From Cricetomys ansorgei (taxonomy: Eukaryota; Chordata; Mammalia; Rodentia; Nesomyidae): 64,000 nt of DNA. Of this stretch, positions 56,080 to 64,000 are shown piece by piece (position 1 is the stretch's first letter; each line of letters begins with the position of its first letter). A program made the position numbers and the translations under genes. The stretch is from NCBI GenBank assembly GCA_026225945.1, contig JAMJFZ010003656.1, positions 186,001 to 250,000 on the forward strand. Direction: 5' to 3'. The notes under the pieces are model-generated. The model did no database searches. It saw only the letters and a list, made by a program, of their open reading frames with translations, and was not told where the DNA came from.

Positions 56080-57300
56080 AATCTAAAGTCTTGTAAGAAA
56101 ATGTTTCAAAAACCTATATTCCACCAAAATGGAAACATAAAAGAAATGGATGAGTTTCTTAATGTATGTGACCTACCAAAGTTCAATCAAGAAGAGATGA
56201 AAACATTTTAAACAGGTCCATCATAAACAATAAGATTTAAAACAGCAATAAAACAATTCAGTTTTCCAATACCCAGTGGTCAGCCCTAGAAACATATGCA
56301 TGCGAGTAATGCTGATTGAACTCAGCAAGTAGTATTTATATATTATTCATATATATATATAGATATAGATATAGATATATAGATATATATATATATAACA
56401 ACAACAGTTAAAGAAGAGGTTTTGAATTATGAAGAGATGAGATTGATGACACCAAGGAAACAGTGTCTTTCAGACATAAGAGGACTGCCCATATGAACTC
56501 ACAGAAATGGTAGCAGCATGGATATGGCCTGCACAGGTACAAGTCAGACAAGTTCTTGGTGCTAAGAGGGGAAATGGGTAGGCTCTCCTACCCCTAACCA
56601 AGATATTAGCTCCAACTGATGCCAACAGCTTGCAAAGAAAAAATCCATCTTCTCTAATGGATCCCATGGGGTATACAAACCACAGTTATGGGTAGGCCCT
56701 GTGCCCAGCAGCCCATGCCCAACACAAAATGAACTCAGTGGGGTTTGGGGAGATTTTTTTGGTCTCATATTGCTTTGTTTAGGCATTTTTATTGCTTGTA
56801 TACTATGGTTTCTGATTATTTTGTTTGTGTGTGTATGTGTGTGGGTGTTTCTTATACTTTTTCAGTGTTTATTTTTTATTCTAGTTTATTTCATTTTTTA
56901 TTTGCATGTTTCTTTTCTGAAAGAGAAAAATACAGAAAGTATGGCATTACATGGGTGGGGAGGATCTGGGAGGAGATGGAGGACAGAAAAGCAGAATATA
57001 TTGTATGAATTTTCAATTAAAAAAAAAACTTCCAACGAAAAAGACCCATGCCCAAGTAGATTTACCACAGAATTTTAGCAGAGCTTTAAAGACTTAGTAA
57101 AAATTGATGGTTATCAATCTATTGCACAAAATAGAAAACAAAAGAATGCTTCAAAAAATTTTACAAATCCAGCTTTCCTCTGATTCCTAAGCCAGATAAA
57201 GATATAACAAAAATAAAGACTACAGACCAACAAATCTGATCATAGATGCAAATTTTCTCAATAAAGCACTGAAGGAAGGTCAGCAGAACATGAGCCAACC
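56080..57300 (+). mobile_element. L1 ORF2 fragment split by a younger L1 3' end
   Basis: 56100-56280 is reverse-transcriptase-region L1 ORF2 (CCACCAAAATGGAAACATAA). 56460-57030 is the 3' end of another L1 (GGGTATACAAACCACAGTTA, TGGGTGGGGAGGATCTGGG, then an A9 tail at 57019-57028). ORF2 resumes at 57030 (CCAACGAAAAAGACCC to GCATTGAAG region). This is one L1 inserted into another, both in plus orientation. A TA/GATA-rich stretch is at 56330-56400. Confidence 0.7.
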
Positions 57301-58849
57301 TAGGAAATAGGGACTGCCCCCTTTAAGAAAAGCTGCTCTTTGCTCCCCAGTCATGCCCCCAACCTTTGAGATTTCAAGGGCCCCTTAAGCAAATTACAAC
57401 TGTTACAAACTGCTAAATGGGAGGAGATGACAAAAATTCTGACCCAGAGCCCCTGGGCAGATTCCCATATTGGGATAGCTTCTCCCATACCCTTGAGGAG
57501 GGCTACATATCCTTATGAAGTCTGTTGCTTTTGTTCTTTTCCTCTCTATTCTTCTGTCAACCTGCAAATTACCTTCTGTCAGTGGCCCTCAGATTTGCAA
57601 CAGTTGGTTGTGTCCCTACCCTCAAGATCTCTACTTTAACTCTCTGGAAGCTGCTGTTTTCACATCCTGGCCTCAGATCTCCAGCTGTCTTACTCTCAGT
57701 GGTTCCTGTCTGTCTGAACTGTCACCCTACTTTCCTGAGTGGGTTTTATTCCCAGGATGTACAATTCTTTATCCGTTTCATGGAATGGTATTCTGTGTGA
57801 TGGTTCAATTTTGTAAGATATCATTTAATCCCCAAGGAGACTGGACTTTTGCTGGATCTTAAAACTAAGTTAATAATATACCTTGAGATAATTTAAGAAT
57901 ATGTTTATAAGATGCTGTCCTACTTTGTGCTCAGCTTGTTTAAGTTTAACATGCCTTTAAGAGAATAATGTAACCATGCCTTAGGTCTCCCATGCATTCA
58001 GCTTTTACAACCTAAGATAAATGCATAGCTTTACTCCTATGTACTATTGCATGGCCCTGACTGTGTATATGTATGACAATCATTTTCTGGAAACAGCCAA
58101 CAGGCTGCAGCAACCTCAAACAGTAATTATCCCATAAAGGTTGAATGGAATACACAGATATTGGTTGATGACATTGTCAGGTCCAGAAAAACTCCTTTTC
58201 CCAAATTCTGGTGGTTAGACAAAAGCCAGCATTCCTCAGGAATTTGTGAAGCTGATTCCCACTTGCCAAAAGAAGTTATTCTTATGGCTCTTCCATTAAC
58301 AAATGCTTATGGTGGCTATCCTCATATCGAGGTCCGTGCTAGCCTCCAGGACTCCTCAGTCCCTACTCACAAGTACATGTTATACACTTCAAAGCCACAC
58401 ACACACACACACCCCAGCTCACAGGATCCCTTTTTCCCAAGTAACCTTTCTCTTATAACCCTGGAGATCCCAGCCCCCTGTTGCTTCTCTGCTTTCCTGA
58501 GATAACCTTGATAATTTGAAATAAACTTCCCTTTTCCACCCACAAAGTGTCTATTTCTTTACTACATCCCTCACATTACTACATTACTACATTACATTTA
58601 CTACACCCCTACACCCTCAAACATCCCTTTGAGATTTTGAATCCTATTGTGGGTCAGTTGGAACGAGTAAAGCAACCTCCTCCCTTGAAAAAAACTATGT
58701 GAAAGATTTCTGTAAAGTATTCCTCATCTCTTTCACACACCATATTTTCTGTGCTGTTTGATAAATACAGAGAAAAGCCCTTTGTTAGGGTCAGGCAGAA
58801 GGTACAGAAGTGGGAACTTGAATTTGGGCTTGCTCACAGTCAAACTAAT
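57301..58849. other. Unassigned sequence
   Basis: Pyrimidine-rich sequence with open frames of 70-115 codons at 57427-57862 and 58161-58505. None has a recognisable domain. There is a CA microsatellite at 58396-58412. Confidence 0.35.
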
Positions 58850-59050
58850 CCAATTGACAACAGCTTGCAAAGGAAAAATCCATCTTCTCTAATGGAGTCC
58901 CACAGGGTATACAAACTACACTTATGGGTAGGCTCCATGCCCAGCAGCCCATGCCCAACACAAAATGAACTCAATGGTGTTTTCGGAGGGGTTTTTTTTG
59001 TCTCATATTGCTTTGTTTAGGCATTTTTATTGCTTGTATACTATGACTTT
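58850..59050 (+). mobile_element. L1 3' untranslated fragment
   Basis: CAACAGCTTGCAAAGGAAAA, CTCCATGCCCAGCAGCCCAT and TGTCTCATATTGCTTTGTTT match 56630-56810 closely. Confidence 0.8.
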
Positions 59051-59109
59051 ATTTTCATTCCTTTATGCATAATTGACCCACCTCTAGGTGACCACATCTC
59101 ATCCAAGAT

Positions 59110-59535
59110 TCCTATGCCTTACTTACTATTGCTGTGATGAAACATCATGACCAAAAGCAACTTGTGGAAGAAAGTATTTATTTCACTCACTGTTCCATAT
59201 AACAGTTCATCATCAAAAGCAGTGAGGGTAGGAACTCAAGCAAGGCAGGAACCTGAAGGCAGAAACTGATGCAGAGACCATGGAGTGGTGCTACTTTCTG
59301 GCTTGTTCCTCAGTCTGCTTTCTTATAGAATCCAGGACTACCAGCCCAGGGGTGGCCCCATCAACAATGAGCTGAGACTGCCACATCAATCTCTAATTAA
59401 GAAAATGCCCTACAGGCTTACCTACAGCCAGATTTTATAAAGGCATTTTATCCATTGAGATTTCCTAGTCTCAGATGACCCTAATTTGACCTTATGTAAA
59501 CTTGTGTCAAGTTTACATAAAACTAGCCAGCACAA
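59110..59535 (-). repeat. MaLR-type LTR, antisense
   Basis: It begins ACTTACTATTGCTGTGATGA and ends AAACTAGCCAGCACAA, the usual edges of this rodent LTR group, here in antisense. It is nearly full length. Confidence 0.75.
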
Positions 59536-59539
59536 TCCT

Positions 59540-60680
59540 ATAACAATATTTGCAAATTTATTTCAAAAACACATGAAAAAAAGATCACTCACCATGATCA
59601 AGTTGGCCTCATCCCAGAGATGTGGGCATGGTTCAAATAAATAAACCAATAAATGTAATCTACCACAAAGATCAAGGACAGAATTGTATAACACAGTTCC
59701 TGGGGAGACCTAAACAAATATCTGTCACCTATTTCCCAGATAGGGGACCAACTGCAGACCAAAGTAAGGATAGCACCAAAGTCTAACCGGTGAGCCAATG
59801 AGTTTTATTTGAGTTACTTATAAAAGTATGGACGAACAGTTTCTTACAGTACCAGAAGTGATTGAAAGTGAACTGCATCGCCAAAAGCCCACCCCAATGT
59901 GAGTGAAAGCTTACAAAAGCTAGAAAACTAGAGCTCAATGCACAACTTGCAAACAATTTTACAAGTTGAAGAATGTCTTTTGGGGGCAGATCAGTTCAAT
60001 TGAGCCTCTACTAGTCTATATGCATGGAGAGAAAGGATAGTAATGCATCTGGTCAGTTTCCAGGACTTGCTAAAGCTACTGAATTGTTTACTTCTTGTGT
60101 TTAAACAAGTTTCCCAGCAAGATGAAGTGATTTTTTCACCCTCAGGGAAGTTGCTACAACACATCAACTCAGTAGATGAAGAAACAGTCTTTGACAAAAA
60201 TCCAATGATCGTTAATGACAAAGGTCCTAGAGACTAGAGAGAGCTACATGGGACATAGCTCAACACAATAAAGGCAATATAAAGGAAATGTACAACCAAT
60301 CATTTTAAACAGAGAAAAATACTGAAGGCTTTCCACTACTATCAGGATCAAGACAAGTATGTTTACAGTCTCTACCCTGTTCAATATAGTAATTGAAGTC
60401 TTAAGTAGAGCAGTAAGACAAGAGAAAGAAATAAAGGGAACCAAATAGTAAAGCAAGAGATCAAAGTATTCCTATTTGTTTATATGATTCTATGCATAAA
60501 AGATCCAAAGAATCCACCAGAAAACTTCTCTAGCTAATATACTCTTTCAGAAAAGTTGAAGGATGCAAATTTAACACACAAAATTAATAACATTCTTGTA
60601 TACCAACAACAGGCATACTGAGAAAGAAATCATGGAAACAATCTCTTTCATAAATGACTCAAAACCATTATTTTGGGCCA
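59540..60680 (+). mobile_element. L1 ORF2 fragment with internal insertion
   Basis: 59590-59690 (CACCATGATCAAGTTGGCCT) and 60300-60680 (GTCTCTACCCTGTTCAATA; TACCAACAACAGGCATACTG) are L1 ORF2 reverse-transcriptase region. Between them, 59700-60240 is a different sequence, possibly an LTR or a gene-derived piece; I cannot name it. Confidence 0.65.
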
Positions 60681-61065
60681 TCTCAAGTAGATTACACAGA
60701 TCTTTCCCACCAAAATTTCTTCCCCCACACCCACCCATTGCTTTGTCCCAGCTCCCAAGTCTGGCAGGTACTCCCTGGGAACACACAGGCCACTCTGGCC
60801 AGATAAGTAAGTAGGCTATCTGTAGATTTTCACCTCTTCCTCTTCTCCTCCAAATCCAATCCTCCAATCTCATTCCCAGCTTTGTGGCACACACCTCTGC
60901 CCCCTGTCACCATCTGCAGTGGATCACACAGATCTTCTTCTCCAACTTCCTCCCTTCCACCCATTGCTTTATTCCAGCCCCCAACTCAAGCAGAACTCCC
61001 TGGGAATCTACAGGCCACTCTGAGGCTTACCTGCAGACCTTCACTTCTACCTCTGTGGCAGATTG
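60660..61065 (+). mobile_element. L1 5' untranslated region, two tandem monomer-like units
   Basis: CACAGATCTTTCCCACC, CACCCATTGCTTTGTCCCA and GGAACACACAGGCCACTCTG at 60690-60800 recur at 60925-61025 with changes, in tandem, about 230 bp apart. These are the units that make up rodent L1 promoters. Confidence 0.65.
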
Positions 61066-61445
61066 AATAAGAATGGCCCCCATAAGCTCATAGATTTGAA
61101 TGCTTGGTAACCAAAGAGTGGCACTATTTGAAAGAATTAGGAAATGTGGTTTTGTTGGGGTAGGTGTGCCTTGTTGGAGGAAGTATGTCATTGGTGGTGG
61201 GCTTTGAGGTTTCTGGGGCCAGGCCCAGAGGTTCTTGCTCTTCCTGCTGCCTGTGGATCTGGATGCAGAACTCTCAGCTCCTTCTCCAGTTACATGTCTG
61301 CTTTGTGCTGTCATGCTTCCCACCATGCTGATGATGGACTCAAACTCTGAAACTGTAAGCCATCCCCAATCAAATGCTTTCTTTTATATGAGTTGCCATG
61401 GCCATGATGTCTCTTCACAGCAATAGAACACTGAATAAGACACCC
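61065..61445 (+). repeat. MaLR-type LTR
   Basis: It starts GATTGAATAAGAATGGCC, contains GGTTTTGTTGGGGTAGG and GAAACTGTAAGCCATCCCC, and ends ATGGCCATGATGTCTCTTCA then AGCAATAGAACACTG. It interrupts the L1 5' region. Full-length or nearly so. Confidence 0.8.
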
Positions 61446-62545
61446 TCATTAACCACAAAGTCCAATCACCCAGTCTCATACCAAGCACTGTAATAGACCC
61501 TCTGCTGTGGCCTTTCCTCACCCTCTGCCCCCATTCCCAAGCAACAAAATAGATCTTGGTAGAACCCAGTTTTCCTCTTTCCTGTAGATCCCTGAAGACC
61601 TCTATACACCATCTCCATTCATAAGTGTCATCTTCCAAAACCCAGAACCACATTTTACCTGGAAACCCCAGAAGAATTTCCTACCAGGTAACACACAGAT
61701 ACCACACTCTCCTAAGATCCAGAGATGAAATAGAAAACAAGGGAAAAAAAAACAATCTAATAAAAATAAGACCAGACATCAGCACCTAGAAATACAATCT
61801 TCCCAAACCTAGATGCCTTGATTCCAGCATAAAAACACAATCAATAACAGCCAGGACAATAGTCTCCACTAGAGCCCAGGAACCTTACCACAGCAGGCCC
61901 TGAGTATTCCAACATAGCCAAAGCACAAGAAAAAGACACTAAAGTAGCCTTTATGCATATGATAGAGGTCCTTAAAGAGGCAATTAATAAATCCCTTAAA
62001 GAAATCTATGAAAACACAAACAGTGGAAGGAAATGAATAAAACCATTCAAGACCCAAAAGTACAAAAAGAATCAATAAAGAAAAAACAAATTTATGGAAA
62101 TCTGTAAACAAGAATGGCAGAGGCAAGCTTCCCAGCAGAATACAAGAGATGAAAGAGAGGAGAGAGAATCACAGGCATTGATGACACAATAGAAAAAATG
62201 GAAATTTCAGTCAAAGAAAATGTTAAATATAAAAAAAATTCCTGACACAAAATATCCAGGAAATCTGTTACACTGTGAAAAGACCAAATCTAAGAATAAT
62301 AGAAAGAATAAGGTGAAGAAACTCAGGTCAAAGGCCCAGAAAATATTTTCAACAAAATCATAGAAGAAAATTTCCCTAACCTAAAGAAAGAGATACCTAT
62401 AAAGGTACAAGAAGCACACAGAACACCAAATAGACTAGACCAGAAAAGTAAGTTCCCTTGGGACATATGAAGCAAAGCACTAAACATACAGAACAAATAA
62501 AGAGTATTAAAAGCTGCAGGGGGGAAAGAGCAAGTAACATATAAA
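61446..62545 (+). mobile_element. L1 5' leader and ORF1 remnant
   Basis: 61446-61720 continues the L1 5' leader. 61900-62535 carries ORF1-like sequence (a lysine/glutamate-rich coiled-coil region, AATGGAAATTTCAGTCAAAG, GAAAATTTCCCTAACC), with many stops. Confidence 0.6.
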
Positions 62546-62935
62546 GTCACAGAACCTGTAGGATACCCTAAATACATAACATGTCTATCTAGATTGGTGT
62601 CCTTGAAAAACTCCTACAGGCTGGAGTGGAGGTGTCTCTGAACATTTTACCAACCTTTGAGACTCTTTTTCTCCTGCTGGACTGCCTGGCCTACCCTTGA
62701 TGTAGGTATTGGTGCCTGTCCTCGTACCATGGTGCTATGCCATGCCCTGGCTGTACTCTAATCCTGAGGGGGCAGTTCTTTTCTAGGAAGAAGGGGAATA
62801 TTAGTGGGTGGTGATGGTGGTAGATCTGAGGGAGATGAAAGGGGATAGAGGGTGGAGGAAAGGGTAGACCAGGATGTATTCTGTAAGTTGTAGGAGAGAA
62901 AATTAAAATTAAAAATAAAAATAAAAAAGAAATGA
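62545..62935 (+). mobile_element. L1 3' end between ORF1 and ORF2 remnants
   Basis: CACAGAACCTGTAGGATACC, AACTCCTACAGGCTGGAG, CCTACCCTTGATGTAGG and an AAAATAAAAATAAAAAAG tail match the L1 ends at 14430-14900 and 16240-16660. Confidence 0.8.
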
Positions 62936-62939
62936 AAAG

Positions 62940-64000
62940 GGGCATAACAATAGACACTGAGGAAATCCAAAGAATCATAAGGACATACTTTAAAAACCTG
63001 TACTCGACCAAACTGGAAAATCTAAATGAAATGCATAATATTCCCAACAGTAACCATTTATCAAAGTTAAATCAAGATCAGCAAAGCAATTGATATGGAC
63101 CTCTAACACCTAATGAAATCGAAGCAATCACTACGAGTCTCCCAACTAAAAACAAAAGCCCAGAGCTAGATGGTTTCACATGGAATTCTACCAGATTCTC
63201 AAAGAAGAGTTATTGTCAATACTCCTCAAATTATTCCACAAAATAGAAACAGAAGGAACAATTCATTTTATGAGGCCTCAGTTACCCTGATACCTAAACC
63301 ACATAAAGGTCTGGCAAAGAAAGAGAATTACAGACCAATTTAGTTTATGAACTATAGATGTAAAAAACAGTCAAAATACTTGCAAACTAAATCCAAGAAC
63401 ACCATCAAAAGGATCATCCACCATGATCAAGTAGGCTTCAAACCAGAGATAGTTTAATACAAAAATCAGTGAATGTAATCCACCATAATGGCACACTGAA
63501 AGACAAAAACCACATGATCATCTCATTAGATGCAGAACGAGCCTTCAACAAAATCTAACACTTCATCATAATAAAAGTACTGGAGAAATTAGGAATATAA
63601 AGGACATTCTTCAGCATAATATAACATAAAAGACAATTTACAACAAACCCATAGCTAACATCAATTTAAATGGAAACTCCAAGTAATTCTACTAAAATCA
63701 AGAAGTCAAAGTATCTTTATTTAAGATGATATAATAGTATAATAAGTGACCCAAAAAAAATTCACCAGGAAATTCCTACAGCTAATAAACTAATTCAGCA
63801 AAGTAGCTGGATACAAATTAACTCACAAAATTCAGTAGCCTTCCTCTCAGACAAATGGTCTCAGGAAAAAATCAGGGAAAATAATATCTTTCACAAATGC
63901 CTCAAATAATATAAAATATATTGGAGTATATCTTAGCATGGAAGTAAAAGACTTGTATGATAAAATCTTCATGTCATTGAAGAAGATATCAGAAGATGGA
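62940..64000 (+). mobile_element. L1 ORF2 reverse-transcriptase region, truncated by the window end
   Basis: GAAATCGAAGCAATCACT, ACAAAAGCCCAGAGCTAGAT, CCATGATCAAGTAGGCTTC and ATACAAATTAACTCACAAAA follow the order of L1 ORF2 reverse-transcriptase sequence. Stops are frequent, so the copy is dead. Confidence 0.75.

Noticed and set aside
57427..57862. Overlapping cysteine- and leucine-rich frames of 70-115 codons
   Set aside because: Pyrimidine-rich low-complexity sequence gives such frames; no domain or splice support is visible.

Overview
The window looks like nuclear DNA of a muroid rodent, possibly a cricetid. It carries rodent-specific B1, B2 and ID-like SINEs, rodent L1 3' ends, MaLR-type LTRs and two recognisable endogenous retroviruses, and there is no bacterial-style gene packing. 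The species cannot be fixed from sequence alone. The only open, gene-like coding sequence is present twice: a four-pass membrane protein of 247 codons on the minus strand (6413-7156 and 49740-50483). It reads as a claudin-34-type protein. In mouse that family is a multicopy X-linked cluster, so an X-chromosomal location is plausible but inferred.

Layout. 1-5.8 kb: SINE/LTR-speckled DNA without a gene. 5.8-9.7 kb: first copy of a segmental duplication containing the claudin-like gene. 9.96-13.5 kb: a degenerate satellite with a unit of about 160-230 bp, interrupted by MaLR pieces. 13.5-16.8 kb: a MaLR retrotransposon carrying a nested B2/L1 insertion and a second L1 3' end. 16.8-19.8 kb: an antisense L1. 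19.8-24.7 kb: sparse repeats. 24.7-25.3 kb: an old LTR remnant. 25.3-29.4 kb: a complete but non-coding class II provirus (476/544-bp LTRs, Lys-type primer site, 6-bp target duplication). 30.2-33.6 kb: antisense L1 pieces, one with an inverted 5' part. 33.7-35.8 kb: broken ERV-L-like pol with integrase and dUTPase. 36.2-39.4 kb: a second satellite block. 39.4-47.3 kb: a class I (gammaretrovirus-like) provirus inserted inside that satellite (638/637-bp LTRs, 4-bp target duplication, tRNA-Glu primer site, gag start remnants, broken env, no visible pol). 47.35-47.57 kb: satellite resumes. 47.58-48.66 kb: a 19-bp minisatellite with a higher-order period. 49.2-53 kb: second copy of the gene duplication. 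53.4-64 kb: mostly L1 in plus orientation with nested LTRs and microsatellites.

The most striking observations are these. A tract of about 2.9 kb covering the claudin-like gene is almost identical between copies, while its flanks are clearly diverged; this is the pattern expected of gene conversion. Two young proviruses have nearly matching LTRs but interiors that are non-coding or gutted. The class I provirus has two Gag-like N-termini 219 bp apart. A B2 unit is fused to an L1 3' end between one pair of short direct repeats, as expected from template switching. The 19-bp minisatellite has a higher-order repeat of 17-19 units. All coordinates of repeat edges were set by eye and may move by tens of bases.
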